Positions 10,230 through 18,437 of a stretch of 64,000 nt of DNA are shown piece after piece. Numbering within the stretch: position 1 is the first letter of the stretch; each line of letters opens with the position of its first letter. The notes beneath the pieces were generated by a model. The model was not told the origin of the DNA. It made no database searches and worked only from the letters and a program-made list of their open reading frames with translations. Where the stretch lies: positions 1-64,000 of the forward strand of contig DASVVO010000060.1 in assembly GCA_036386515.1 (NCBI GenBank), written 5' to 3'. Position numbers and translations under genes: made by a program. Source of the stretch: JAIVJZ01 sp036386515. Lineage in GTDB: Bacteria > Acidobacteriota > Blastocatellia > Pyrinomonadales > Pyrinomonadaceae.

Positions 10230-10490
10230 GTGTTAGCAATCAGATTGATGCGCATGGGCGCGAAGAAAAGCCCCGCGTATCGCGTGGTCGTCAAAGAGAA
10301 GTTGTCGAAGCGCGACGGCGCGTACCTCGAAAATGTCGGCACTTATAACCCGACGCGCAATCCGGCCGAAGTGAAACTCAACCTTGAGCGCATCACCTAC
10401 TGGATCGAGCGCGGCGCGCAGCCGACCGACACCGTGCGCCAGTTGATCAAGAGCCAGACGAAGGCACAGGCAGCGCAAGCGGAAGTTTAG
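10230..10490 (+). CDS. rpsP: Ribosomal protein S16
   Basis: Small-subunit ribosomal protein needed for 30S assembly. About 86 residues with the family signature: LAIRLMRMGAKKSPAYRVVV at the start, then SKRDGAYLENVGTYNP and a short Gln/Ala-rich tail. The GTG at 10230 is selected because GGAGG lies nine bases upstream and because homology starts there; an upstream in-frame ATG at 10158 would translate the repeat. Second gene of the ffh translation operon. Confidence 0.95.
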   Translation: MLAIRLMRMGAKKSPAYRVVVKEKLSKRDGAYLENVGTYNPTRNPAEVKLNLERITYWIERGAQPTDTVRQLIKSQTKAQAAQAEV

Positions 10491-10570
10491 TCTCAGGTTT
10501 CAGGTTTCAGGTTCGAGACAAAGAGCCTCAGACCTCAGACTTGAAACTTGACACCTGAAACTTGAAACCG
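10491..10570. repeat. Heptamer-unit inverted repeat, class AGGTTTC
   Basis: Left arm CAGGTTT, CAGGTTT, CAGGTTC immediately follows the rpsP stop. The right part is a continuous heptamer series CCTCAGA, CCTCAGA, CTTGAAA, CTTGACA, CCTGAAA, CTTGAAA. It ends directly at the ATG of khpA (10571), so no Shine-Dalgarno exists other than within the repeat. Confidence 0.82.
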
Positions 10571-10807
10571 ATGAGAGAGACCGTCGAAATGCTCGTGAAG
10601 GCTCTCGTGGACGACGCCGAGGCGGTGGACGTGCGCGAGGAGCTGGGGCGCGATCAGCGGAGCGTGATCATCGAGGTGCGCGTTGCGCCTGACGACATGG
10701 GCAAGCTGATCGGGCGGCAGGGGCGGACGGTGCGCGCGCTGCGCTCGCTGTTTCATGCGGTGAGTTTGAAGCAGGGTCGCCGCTACATCTTAGAGATCAT
10801 GGAATGA
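10571..10807 (+). CDS. khpA: KH-domain RNA-binding protein KhpA
   Basis: Small single-KH RNA-binding protein (78 residues) usually found between rpsP and rimM; KhpA proteins partner with KhpB/Jag and bind many RNAs. The KH loop is present as KLIGRQGRTVRALRSLF (GxxG = GRQG). ATG 10571 is favoured over TTG 10562 because the earlier codon is within the repeat and homology begins at MRETVEMLVKALVDD. Its last codons overlap the start of rimM (ATGA at 10804), indicating translational coupling. Confidence 0.93.
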   Translation: MRETVEMLVKALVDDAEAVDVREELGRDQRSVIIEVRVAPDDMGKLIGRQGRTVRALRSLFHAVSLKQGRRYILEIME

Positions 10808-11382
10808 GCGAGGCGGGGAACAGGCGCGGCGCGGCGGGCGGCGGTGGTGGCAGCGAGAGCGGCGGCGACGAAGAAGAGTTGATCGCCGTTGCACGCATCG
10901 TGCGGGTGAGGGGCGTGCGCGGCGAAGTGGCGGCACACCTGTTGACCGATTTTCCCGAACGCTTCGAAGGGCTGGTCGAACTCTTCTCGATAGATGCCGC
11001 GGGCGCGCGCCGGAAGCTCGCCCTTGAAAAAAGCTGGCTGCACGGCGGGCGCGTCATCCTGAAATTTGCCGGGTACGATTCGCCGGAGGCCGCGCAGGCT
11101 CTGGTCGGTCTCGAACTGGCCGTGCCGGAAACCGAAGCGGTCGAACTCGCGGAGGATGAGTTCTACGATTGGCAGTTGATCGACTGTCGCGTCGAGACGA
11201 TTGACGAAAGGGAAGTGGGGCGCGTCGCCGAAGTGCTCCACACGGGCGCGGCTCCCGTGCTGGTCGTCAGAGAGGGAACGCGCGAAAATCTGATCCCGCT
11301 CGCCGCGAGCATCTGCGTCGAGATCGATACGGAAGCGAAACTGATTCGCGTTGACCCGCCGGAAGGGCTGTTGGAAATTTAG
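10804..11382 (+). CDS. rimM: 16S rRNA processing protein RimM
   Basis: Ribosome assembly factor that binds S19 and helps mature the 30S head. 192 residues: a nonconserved N-terminal extension of about 25 residues rich in Gly/Ser, the RimM N barrel (IARIVRVRGVRGEVAAHLLTD) and a PRC-barrel C domain (DEFYDWQLIDCRVETID, GAAPVLVVREG, LIPLAASICVEID). It overlaps khpA by four bases. Its stop codon TAG begins in the last sense base and runs into the next heptamer element. Confidence 0.95.
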   Translation: MSEAGNRRGAAGGGGGSESGGDEEELIAVARIVRVRGVRGEVAAHLLTDFPERFEGLVELFSIDAAGARRKLALEKSWLHGGRVILKFAGYDSPEAAQALVGLELAVPETEAVELAEDEFYDWQLIDCRVETIDEREVGRVAEVLHTGAAPVLVVREGTRENLIPLAASICVEIDTEAKLIRVDPPEGLLEI

Positions 11383-11457
11383 AGGCCGGAGAACAGGGGT
11401 TGGAGGTCAGTAAAACGTCGCGACTAACCTCTGAACTTTTGCCCTCTGGCCTCTGTC
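11381..11457. repeat. Degenerate heptamer-unit inverted repeat, class GACCTCT
   Basis: Left part from AGAGGCCGGAGAAC and right part to GCCCTCTGGCCTCTGTC are mutually complementary with several mismatches; the unit resembles GACCTCT in the elements at 1633 and 52433. It includes the end of the rimM stop codon and abuts the trmD ATG at 11458 with no spacer. Confidence 0.68.
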
Positions 11458-12228
11458 ATGCTGCTGATTGACATCATCACGATCTTCCCGGACTACTTCC
11501 GCACGGTGTTCGATTACGGGATCGTGCGACGCGCGGGCGCGGCCGGTCTCGTCGAGATCAAGGCGCACGATTTGCGCGGGTGGACGACGGATAAGCACCG
11601 CATGGTGGACGACCGCCCGTTCGGCGGCGGCGACGGGATGGTCTTGAAGCCCGACCCGATCTTTGCAGCGGTGGAATCCCTGACGGGCGCGCAGAGCGCG
11701 GCGGAACCGGCGGGCACGGGCGCGCGCGTCGTGTTGCTTTCGCCGCAGGGTCGCGTCTTCGACCAAGGGGTCGCGGCAGAGTTGGCGGGCGCGCCACACG
11801 TCGTGCTCATCTGCGGCCGTTACGAGGGCGTGGACGAGCGCGTCGTGGAGATGCTCGTGACGGACGAACTCTCCATCGGCGATTACGTTCTGTCGGGCGG
11901 CGAACCGGCGGCGGCCGTCGTGGTGGACGCGATGGTTCGTCTGATCCCCGGCGCGCTGGGGAGCGAGACTTCCGCCGCAAACGATTCCTTCTCCGAAGGG
12001 CTGCTGGACTTTCCGCATTACACGCGTCCGCCGGAGTTTCGCGGGCGGCGCGTCCCGGATGTTTTACTCGGCGGCAATCACGCCGAGATCGCGCGCTGGC
12101 GCAAGGAAAGCGCGCTCCTGAAGACGCGGCGCAACCGCCCCGATCTGTTGGAACGCGCCGCGCTCTCGGAAGCCGAACGCGCGTGGCTCGCCGCCGCCGG
12201 TGAGCCGGAAAATTTTAGTGAGGAGTAG
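11458..12228 (+). CDS. trmD: tRNA (guanine37-N1)-methyltransferase TrmD
   Basis: SPOUT-class enzyme that methylates G37 of tRNAs reading CNN codons, using S-adenosylmethionine. 256 residues: IDIITIFPDYF at the N-terminus, DDRPFGGGDGMVLKPDPIF, the trefoil-knot SAM-binding segments LSPQGRVFDQ and CGRYEGVDERV, then SIGDYVLSGGE, and the C-terminal domain LPHY-like DFPHYTRPPEFRG. Fourth downstream gene of the ffh operon; no ribosome-binding site, because the repeat ends at the ATG. Confidence 0.96.
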   Translation: MLLIDIITIFPDYFRTVFDYGIVRRAGAAGLVEIKAHDLRGWTTDKHRMVDDRPFGGGDGMVLKPDPIFAAVESLTGAQSAAEPAGTGARVVLLSPQGRVFDQGVAAELAGAPHVVLICGRYEGVDERVVEMLVTDELSIGDYVLSGGEPAAAVVVDAMVRLIPGALGSETSAANDSFSEGLLDFPHYTRPPEFRGRRVPDVLLGGNHAEIARWRKESALLKTRRNRPDLLERAALSEAERAWLAAAGEPENFSEE

Positions 12229-12260
12229 CGAGCCGATAGACACCGGATCGAAATCCCGTG

Positions 12261-12300
12261 TTGACTTGTTACCCGTCACCCGTCACTTGTCACCTTTCAT
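12261..12300. repeat. One-armed heptamer tandem, class GTCACCC
   Basis: ACTTGTT, ACCCGTC, ACCCGTC, ACTTGTC, ACCTTTC run in exact 7-base register. No complementary left arm is seen after trmD, so it looks like a half element. It is followed by TTTGGAG, a normal ribosome site for rplS. Confidence 0.65.
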
Positions 12301-12317
12301 AGTTTGGAGTGTTAGTC

Positions 12318-12728
12318 ATGAACCGTTTAGATGCTGTCGAACAAACTCAGATGAATAAGACCATCCCGGACTTTCAGCCGGGAGACACGGTGCGCGTCCA
12401 CGTGCGCGTGAAAGAGTCGGAGACGAAAGAGCGTTTGCAGGTCTTCGAAGGACTCGTCATCGCGCGCAAAGGCGGCGGCGTGCGCGAGACGATCACGGTG
12501 CGCAAGATCAGCTTCGGCATCGGCGTCGAGCGCATCTTCCCGCTCTACGCGACCATCGTCAAAGACATCGAAGTGATCAAACGCGGCCGGGTGCGCCGCG
12601 CCAAGCTCTACTACCTGCGCAACCTGCGCGGCAAGGCCGCCCGCATCCGCGAGCGCGACACGCGCCCCACGAGCAGCAGCCAGGTGCAAGCCGCCGCCGC
12701 GGCCGCCGCCCGCAAGAGCAAAGCTTAA
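12318..12728 (+). CDS. rplS: Ribosomal protein L19
   Basis: Large-subunit protein at the 30S-50S interface. 136 residues including the signatures PDFQPGDTVRVHVRVKE, RLQVFEGLVIARKGGG, ITVRKISFGIGVERIFPLY and RRAKLYYLRNLRGKAARI. The C-terminal tail is Ala/Ser-rich and longer than usual. ATG 12318 lies nine bases after TGGAG; a GTG at 12309 overlaps that ribosome site and is less likely. Confidence 0.95.
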   Translation: MNRLDAVEQTQMNKTIPDFQPGDTVRVHVRVKESETKERLQVFEGLVIARKGGGVRETITVRKISFGIGVERIFPLYATIVKDIEVIKRGRVRRAKLYYLRNLRGKAARIRERDTRPTSSSQVQAAAAAAARKSKA

Positions 12729-12731
12729 GAG

Positions 12732-12815
12732 AGTGACAGGCGACGGGTGACCGGTGACAGGTTAAAAAGGCTCGCTGTTTTAACCTGTCACCCGTCACCC
12801 GTCGCCTGTCACTGT
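12732..12815. repeat. Heptamer-unit inverted repeat, class GTCACCC
   Basis: Left arm GTGACAG, GCGACGG, GTGACCG, GTGACAG; right arm CTGTCAC, CCGTCAC, CCGTCGC, CTGTCAC. The four units pair in reverse order with a single mismatch, so unit-specific variants are matched between arms. The arm ends eight bases before the rnhB ATG, and the left arm starts three bases after the rplS stop. Confidence 0.9.
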
Positions 12816-12822
12816 CCTTCTT

Positions 12823-13488
12823 ATGGTTCGTCAAAAACGCGTCTCCGAGATTTGCACGGCGTTTGAGGACGCGGCGCGGGCGAACGGGCATCGCATGGTC
12901 GCGGGCGTTGACGAGGTGGGGCGCGGTGCCTTGGCGGGGCCGGTCGTCGCCGCGGCCGTCATCCTCAACCCGGATGCGCCCCTGCCGGAAGGTCTGGACG
13001 ACTCGAAGAAGTTGACGGCGGCCGCGCGCGAACGCATCGCGGAAGAACTCAAAGCCACCGCGCTCTGCTACGGCATCGGCCTCGTCCCGCCCGAAGAGAT
13101 TGACCGCACCAACATCCTCATCGCCACGCGCCGCGCCATGTCCAACGCGCTCGGCGAACTCCAGCCTTGCGCCGACTTCCTGCTCATCGACGCCCTGCAA
13201 CTAAGAGAAGTGGAACTGCCGCAACGCGCCATCATTCGCGGCGACTCGATCTCCGCCTCCATCGCCGCCGCCTCCGTCATCGCCAAAACCTTCCGCGACG
13301 CGCTGATGCGCGACTACGAACACATCTACCCGCAATACGGTTTCGCCGCGCACGTCGGCTACGGCACGCGCGCACACCTCGCGGCCTTGCGCGCGCACGG
13401 GGCTTGCCCCATTCATCGTCGCAGCTTTCGCGGCGTCCTGCCGCCGGAGGCGGACGAACGGGAAGCGCGCGGCGGGCGCGTGAGTTGA
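12823..13488 (+). CDS. rnhB: Ribonuclease HII
   Basis: Endonuclease that cuts the RNA strand of RNA-DNA hybrids and single ribonucleotides in DNA. 221 residues with the catalytic DEVGRGALAGPVVAAAVIL (D/E pair near residue 28), DSKKLTA, LLIDALQL, RGDSISASIAAASVIAKTFRD and HVGYGTRAHLAAL. Usual neighbour of rplS. The start follows a CT-rich repeat arm (TGTCCTTCTT) and has no Shine-Dalgarno. The C-terminal tail after RRSFRGVLPPE is short and charged. Confidence 0.95.
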   Translation: MVRQKRVSEICTAFEDAARANGHRMVAGVDEVGRGALAGPVVAAAVILNPDAPLPEGLDDSKKLTAAARERIAEELKATALCYGIGLVPPEEIDRTNILIATRRAMSNALGELQPCADFLLIDALQLREVELPQRAIIRGDSISASIAAASVIAKTFRDALMRDYEHIYPQYGFAAHVGYGTRAHLAALRAHGACPIHRRSFRGVLPPEADEREARGGRVS

Positions 13489-13591
13489 TGGCCGCAGGCG
13501 GCGTGCTTTCCGCGCGGCGAGCGCGTGGGTTACACTCGTTTGATACTCTCCACGAAACTTCGCGCAGCGTGAACGGGAGCGGCGGACGGCC

Positions 13592-14716
13592 TTGCACATC
13601 GCGATTGACGCGCACTCGGTCGGCACGGGTCTGGCCGGCGTCGAGACTTACATCACAAATCTGGTCGAGGCGTTGGCCGCCTCCGGCGAGGCCAACCGTT
13701 ACACGCTCTACGTGACGAGAGGACGCGCCGGCGACCGCTTCGCGGGACGCTGGCCGCACGTCTCCGTGCGCCGGACTCTGCCGCACACGCCTTTCATCCG
13801 CATCCCCGTCACCTTCCCGGTCGAGTTGCGTCGCCACCGCGCCGACGTGCTCCACGTGCAGTTCACCGCGCCGCCCTTCGCGCCGTGCCCGGTCGTCGCC
13901 ACCATCCACGATCTCTCGTTCGAGCATTTGCCGGAGACCTTCAATCGCCGCAGTTGGATGCAACTGCGGCTCACGGTGCGGCGCACGGCGCGGACGGCGG
14001 CGCACATCATCACGCCTTCCGAGTTTTCCCGGCGCGACCTGATCGAGACTTACAACGTCGCGCCCGCGCGCATCAGCGTGACGCGGGCGGCCGCCGCGCC
14101 GCACTTTCGCCCCGCCACGACGGAGGCCGTGGCCGAAGTGAAGCGACGCTACGGCATCGTCGGCGACTACGTGCTGGCCGTCGGTTCGATCCAGCCGCGC
14201 AAGAATCTCGTGCGGCTGGTGCGCGCCTACTCGGACTTGCGCCGTCGCCGTTCCCACGATAAGCTGCCTCAGCTTGTCTTAGTTGGCAAACGCGCATGGC
14301 TGTACGGCGAAACGCTGCGTGCCGTGGAACAGTCCGGCGTCGCCTCGAACGTGATCTTTACAGGCTACATTCCCGAACTCGACTTGCCCGCGCTCTACAC
14401 GGGCGCGCTCTGCTTCGTCTACCCATCATATTTCGAGGGATTCGGGCTGCCGCCGCTCGAAGCCATGCAATGCGGCGCGGCGGTCGTCGCGGGCGACCGG
14501 ACGAGCCTGCCCGAAGTGGTCGGCGACGCCGGTCTGCTGGTCAACCCGTTCGACGAGGATGCCATCGGCGCGGCCATCGCCAGCCTCATCGACGACCGCG
14601 AGTTGCGCGCGCAACTCGGCGCACGCGGCCTGGCGCGCGCCGCGTTGTTCGACTGGACGGAGACCGCGCGGCAAACTTTGCGGGTCTATGAAGAAGCGAC
14701 GAAGGAGAAAGGATGA
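13592..14716 (+). CDS. Family 4 glycosyltransferase
   Basis: Cytoplasmic GT-B retaining glycosyltransferase, about 374 residues, likely adding a hexose (mannosyltransferase-like) to a polysaccharide precursor. Seen: N-terminal GLAGVETYITNLVEAL, VVATIHDLSFEHLPE, PSEFSRRDLIETY, then AVGSIQPRKNLVRLVRAY and the C-terminal donor-binding signature YPSYFEGFGLPPLEAMQCGAAVVAGDRTSLPEVVGDAG (two Glu of the E-x7-E motif). Start codon TTG 13592. Together with the next gene it resumes the polysaccharide theme after the housekeeping operon. The stop TGA lies in a heptamer repeat. Confidence 0.9.
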   Translation: MHIAIDAHSVGTGLAGVETYITNLVEALAASGEANRYTLYVTRGRAGDRFAGRWPHVSVRRTLPHTPFIRIPVTFPVELRRHRADVLHVQFTAPPFAPCPVVATIHDLSFEHLPETFNRRSWMQLRLTVRRTARTAAHIITPSEFSRRDLIETYNVAPARISVTRAAAAPHFRPATTEAVAEVKRRYGIVGDYVLAVGSIQPRKNLVRLVRAYSDLRRRRSHDKLPQLVLVGKRAWLYGETLRAVEQSGVASNVIFTGYIPELDLPALYTGALCFVYPSYFEGFGLPPLEAMQCGAAVVAGDRTSLPEVVGDAGLLVNPFDEDAIGAAIASLIDDRELRAQLGARGLARAALFDWTETARQTLRVYEEATKEKG

Positions 14717-14844
14717 GGGATGATACGGAGGGATGAGGGATGAGGGATGAGGGATGAACTAAGAGAAGCATTCAACCGCTTGAGTGCTTTCCTGATTCAT
14801 CCCTCATCCCTCATCCCTCATCCCTTTGCCCTCCCTCATCCCTC
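14710..14844. repeat. Heptamer-unit inverted repeat, class CATCCCT
   Basis: Left arm about six AGGGATG units (14710-14758), containing the stop codon of the upstream gene. Right arm CATCCCT units (14797-14844), ending six bases before ATG 14850. The loop GAGTGCTTTCCTGATTCATC matches loops at 4090-4220 and 26866-26946. Confidence 0.88.
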
Positions 14845-14849
14845 AAAAG

Positions 14850-16019
14850 ATGCGAATAGCGATTCTAGGAACACGGGGCGTGCCTGCGAGCTACGGGGGC
14901 TTTGAGACTTTCGCCGAACAACTCTCGACGCGGCTCGTCGCGCGCGGCCATCACGTCACGGTCTACTGCCGCTCGCACTACGTCTCCCCGCGCCAGCTCG
15001 AATACAAGGGCGTTCACCTGAAAGTTCTCCCCACCTTCCGGCACAAATATTTCGACACCATCCTCCACACCTTTCTCTCCGCCCTGCATTCCACCGCCGG
15101 ACGCTACGATGTCGCGCTCATCTGCAACGCCGCCAACGCGCCCTTCGCGCCCATCCTGCGCGCCGCGGGCGCGTCCGTCGCCATCAACGTGGACGGGCTG
15201 GAACACAAACGCCGCAAGTGGAACTGGCTCGCGCGCCGCTACTACCTGATCGCCGAACGGCTCGCCACCATCCTGCCGAACGAGACCGTGACGGACGCGC
15301 GCGTCATCCAGGACTATTACATGGCGCATTACAACCACCCGACGACCATGATCGCTTACGGCGCGGAGGTCGAGCGCATCCCCGACCGCATGGCCGTGCG
15401 CCAGTGGGGCATCGAGCCGAACCGCTACGTGCTCTACGTCTCGCGCCTGGAGCCGGAGAACAACGCGCGCCTCGTCATCGAAGCCTTCAAGCGCGTGCGT
15501 ACCTCGCACAAGCTCGTCATCGTCGGCGACGCGCCCTACGCGCACGAGTACATAGAGGGTTTGCGCGCCTCCGCCCGCCGCGACCGCCGTATCGTCTTCA
15601 CCAGTTTCGTCTTCGGCGACGCCTACCGCGCGCTGCAACAGAACGCCTATTGCTACGTCCACGCCACGGAGGTCGGCGGCACGCACCCCGCGCTCCTCGA
15701 AGCGATGGGCTACGGCAACTGCGTGCTCACGCTCGCCACGCCCGAAAACATCGAGGCTGTGGGCGATGCGGGCATCCCCTACACGGATGAGAAAGACCTC
15801 GCCGAGAAACTCCAGCGCGTCCTGCGCGACGGCGCGCTCGTCAATTCCTACCGGCAACGCGCGCAGAAGCGCGTGCGCGAACACTACGACTGGGAACGCA
15901 TCGTTGACCGTTACGAAAATCTCTTCGCGCGGATGGCCGGGCAGCCGCCCGTCAACGAAACGGGGTTCGCCCCGGAAGAACTGGAAGACGTGACGGAGGC
16001 GAGCGTCAGGAAAAGTTAG
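14850..16019 (+). CDS. Glycosyltransferase with DUF1972 N-terminal domain (rhamnosyltransferase-like)
   Basis: About 389 residues. The start MRIAILGTRGVPASYGGFET is the hallmark of the DUF1972/rhamnosyltransferase group of GT4 enzymes. Other features: NVDGLEHKRRKWNWLARRYY, then a donor-binding half with YVLYVSRLEPENN, LVIVGDAPYAHEYIE, VHATEVGGTHPALLEAMGYGN. No signal or membrane segment, so it acts at the inner face of the membrane. ATG 14850 is preferred because the region upstream is repeat DNA. Paired with the GT4 enzyme before it; the two probably act on the same glycan. Confidence 0.9.
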   Translation: MRIAILGTRGVPASYGGFETFAEQLSTRLVARGHHVTVYCRSHYVSPRQLEYKGVHLKVLPTFRHKYFDTILHTFLSALHSTAGRYDVALICNAANAPFAPILRAAGASVAINVDGLEHKRRKWNWLARRYYLIAERLATILPNETVTDARVIQDYYMAHYNHPTTMIAYGAEVERIPDRMAVRQWGIEPNRYVLYVSRLEPENNARLVIEAFKRVRTSHKLVIVGDAPYAHEYIEGLRASARRDRRIVFTSFVFGDAYRALQQNAYCYVHATEVGGTHPALLEAMGYGNCVLTLATPENIEAVGDAGIPYTDEKDLAEKLQRVLRDGALVNSYRQRAQKRVREHYDWERIVDRYENLFARMAGQPPVNETGFAPEELEDVTEASVRKS

Positions 16020-16118
16020 CCCGCGGTGCCGCACGCTCGCGCCCTCCGGCGTCTTCGCGGCGAACGCTTGATAGTTGCCGCCAGCATTCACTGTTATTGT
16101 TACTTCTCCGCCCGCGCC

Positions 16119-17039
16119 ATGAAGTTCCGCCTGCCGCAAGTTGCCTTCTTCGCGTTAGCGTGTGCGTTCAGCTTGAGCGCGGCGGGCGGCGCGCGCGCCC
16201 AAACCGGCGCGCCCCCTGAGCGCGCGACTGTGGCCGTCCTCGACCTCGGCGAGACGGAGGCGGCCGGGCGCGCGGCCGTCGAACTCTCCGCCGCGCTCGC
16301 CAAACAGACGCACTTCGATCTCGTCAACCGCGCGCAGAGTCGCGCCGCCGCGCGCGGCGTGGGCTACGCGGGTTCGCTCAACCTGACGCTCGCCGAAGCG
16401 CGCGACCTCGGCGCGGCCATCGGCTGCGATTTTTTCTTCACGGGCGAGGCGCAGACCTTGCGCCGCACGTCTATCGCGCGTCCGGATTATTTCGAGTCCT
16501 ACGCCTCGCTCTTTCTCGTCAGCGCGCGGACGGGGCGGCTCATCCTCTGGGAGCATGTCACCTTTGAATCGGCCGCGCCCGACGAGGCGGAAAAGCGCCT
16601 GCTCGCGGAACTGCGCGCGCGCGCCGCGCGCTACGCCGACGCGATTGCGGAAGCGCGTGCGGGGGAGAGAAGCGAGCGTTTAACGGCGCGCGCACGCGGG
16701 GCGGAGGATGCGTTTGAAGAGTTGCCGGAGGAAGGCAGCCCCGCCGCGATAAACTTCCGCGCGCCGCAACCCTACCGGAGCCTGCGTCCCGCGTATCCGG
16801 CGGCGGCGGCGCGGGCGGCCGTCGAGGCGACCGTGGATGCCCTCGTCGAGGTTGACGCGGCGGGCGAAGTCAAAGATATTGAGATCGTGCGTTGGGCTGG
16901 TTACGGTCTGAACGAGGCGGTGACGACAACCGTGCGCCAACTGCATTTCCGTCCCGCCACGCGCGGAGGGCGAGCCGTCCCCGTTCGCGTCCTGCTGCGC
17001 TACAACTTCCGCCGACCCAATGAGGAAGGCAAAAGATAA
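16119..17039 (+). CDS. Secreted CsgG/TolB-like N-domain fused to TonB C-terminal domain
   Basis: 306 residues. Signal peptide 1-29 (hydrophobic FFALACAFSLSAAGGARAQ). Residues ~35-180 resemble the CsgG/TolB-N type domain of secreted proteins (ATVAVLDLGETEAAGRAAV, LAKQTHFDLVNR, LGAAIGCDFFFTGEAQ, SARTGRLILWEHV). After a charged linker, residues ~225-300 form a TonB C-terminal fold (ALVEVDAAGEVKDIEIVRW, GLNEAVTTTVRQLHFRPA). No transmembrane anchor after the signal, so it is a soluble or outer-membrane-associated periplasmic protein rather than a classical TonB. ATG 16119 is chosen as the start of the signal peptide. Precise role unknown. Confidence 0.72.
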   Translation: MKFRLPQVAFFALACAFSLSAAGGARAQTGAPPERATVAVLDLGETEAAGRAAVELSAALAKQTHFDLVNRAQSRAAARGVGYAGSLNLTLAEARDLGAAIGCDFFFTGEAQTLRRTSIARPDYFESYASLFLVSARTGRLILWEHVTFESAAPDEAEKRLLAELRARAARYADAIAEARAGERSERLTARARGAEDAFEELPEEGSPAAINFRAPQPYRSLRPAYPAAAARAAVEATVDALVEVDAAGEVKDIEIVRWAGYGLNEAVTTTVRQLHFRPATRGGRAVPVRVLLRYNFRRPNEEGKR

Positions 17040-17166
17040 AGGGTAAGGGGTAAAGGGGAAGGGGGAAAGGGTGATGCGAAAGTTCCGACTTGTTAGTTAT
17101 CGTGCGCTACCGTGCGCGTTGTTCCTCGTCCTTTTCCTTTCCCCCTTTCCCTTTACCCCTTACCCG
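17035..17166. repeat. Heptamer-unit inverted repeat, class AAGGGGT, overlapping two genes
   Basis: Left arm from AGATAAA, GGGTAAG, GGGTAAA, GGGGAAG, GGGGAAA contains the stop of the upstream gene. The right arm (17130-17166: TTTCCCC, CTTTCCC, TTTACCC, CTTACCC) lies inside the S41 protease coding region and encodes part of its signal peptide. Confidence 0.8.
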
Positions 17167-18417
17167 TCCGCTTCCGCTCACAGCCGCGTGACGACGGCGA
17201 CGCGCGAGGGGCGGCTCATCGTTTTCGATGAAGCGTGGCAGACGATCCGCGAGCGTTATTACGACCCCGAGTTGCACGGCGTTGACTGGGAGGGCTTGCG
17301 CACGAGGCTGCGCCCGCTCGCCGCAGAGGCCGCGAGCGAGACGGAGTTCTATTCCGTGCTGCGCCGCCTCACGAGCCGCCTGCGCGATGCACACACGCGC
17401 GTCTTTTCTCCGGAGGAACGCTTCGACTGGCAACGCCCCACCTACATCAGCGTCGGCGTGACGCTGCGCGAGATCGGCGGCGAGATCATCGTCGCGGGAG
17501 TGGAGCGCGGGGGCGAGGCCGAACGCGCCGGGGTGCGCGCGGGCGACGCTTTGTTGAGCATCGAGGGCGAACCCGTCGCAACCGCCTTCGCCCGTCGGCT
17601 GACGGAAGAGGTCGGGGCGTCAACCGACCTGGCCGCGCGGCAACAGGCCGCCGCGCGCCTCTTCAAAGGCGCGCGCGACACGTTCGTCACGGCCGTCTTC
17701 TCGCGAGGCGACACGCGCGCCGGAACGAGAAGCGTCCGCCTGCGGCGCGTGTTGCAAAGCCGCCCGCCCACGTTCAGCGTGCAGAAGAGCGAAGGCTTCG
17801 CGGTCGTCAATTTCAACATGTTCGTGCCGGAGATCGCGAGCGAATTGATGCGCGCCCTGCGCAAGGGCGAACTGCGCGGGGCGCGCGGCCTCGTCATGGA
17901 TTTACGCGACAACGGCGGCGGCCACGCCGAGACGATGACCGACATCGCCTCCGCCTTTTTGCCGCAGGGCACAAACCTCGGCGAATTTACAGACCGCGAG
18001 GGGCGCGTCAGTTCCGCGCCGCAGACGCGCGCCGCGATGCTGTTCGCGGCCGACACGGTGGCGGAGTTTCGCGGCGCGGTCGTCGTTCTGACGAGCACGC
18101 GCACGGCGAGCGCGGCCGAAATACTCGCCGCCGCCTTGCAGGAGACGCACCGGGCGCAGGTCATCGGCGAGCACACGTGCGGCTGCGTCCTCGCCATCCG
18201 CCGCCGCCACACGCTGCCCGACGGCGGCCTCCTCGACATCAGCGAGATGGACTTTCGCACCGCCCTGCGCACCCGGCTCGAAGGCGCGGGCGTGACGCCC
18301 GACGAACTCGTCCAGCCCACCCGCCGCGACATCAGCGACGGCCGCGACCCCGCCCTCGAACGCGCGATCAGAATCTTGAAGGGAAAAGCGGAACAGGCGA
18401 AAGGCGCGGCCAACTAG
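17071..18417 (+). CDS. S41 family (C-terminal processing) peptidase with PDZ domain
   Basis: Exported protease of the CtpA/tail-specific family, about 448 residues. Signal peptide ~1-35 with hydrophobic core ALPCALFLVLFLSPFPF, whose second half is encoded by a heptamer-repeat arm. Family N domain (FDEAWQTIRERYYDPELHGVDW), PDZ near residues 130-170 (GGEAERAGVRAGDALLSIEGEPV), then the core: GLVMDLRDNGGGHAETM and TRTASAAEILAAAL with the expected catalytic Ser. In classical CtpA proteins a Lys follows in a GKG motif; here the corresponding stretch is IGEHTCGCVLAI and the Lys is not seen, so the general base must differ or the enzyme be altered. GTG start 17071 with ATG as second codon. Confidence 0.88.
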   Translation: MMRKFRLVSYRALPCALFLVLFLSPFPFTPYPSASAHSRVTTATREGRLIVFDEAWQTIRERYYDPELHGVDWEGLRTRLRPLAAEAASETEFYSVLRRLTSRLRDAHTRVFSPEERFDWQRPTYISVGVTLREIGGEIIVAGVERGGEAERAGVRAGDALLSIEGEPVATAFARRLTEEVGASTDLAARQQAAARLFKGARDTFVTAVFSRGDTRAGTRSVRLRRVLQSRPPTFSVQKSEGFAVVNFNMFVPEIASELMRALRKGELRGARGLVMDLRDNGGGHAETMTDIASAFLPQGTNLGEFTDREGRVSSAPQTRAAMLFAADTVAEFRGAVVVLTSTRTASAAEILAAALQETHRAQVIGEHTCGCVLAIRRRHTLPDGGLLDISEMDFRTALRTRLEGAGVTPDELVQPTRRDISDGRDPALERAIRILKGKAEQAKGAAN

Positions 18418-18437
18418 TTCGCAACTTGGGGGGCGAG

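Noticed and set aside
16020..16118. Upstream start for the CsgG/TonB-C protein
   Set aside because: The earlier codons are not signal-like; ATG 16119 gives a standard signal peptide.
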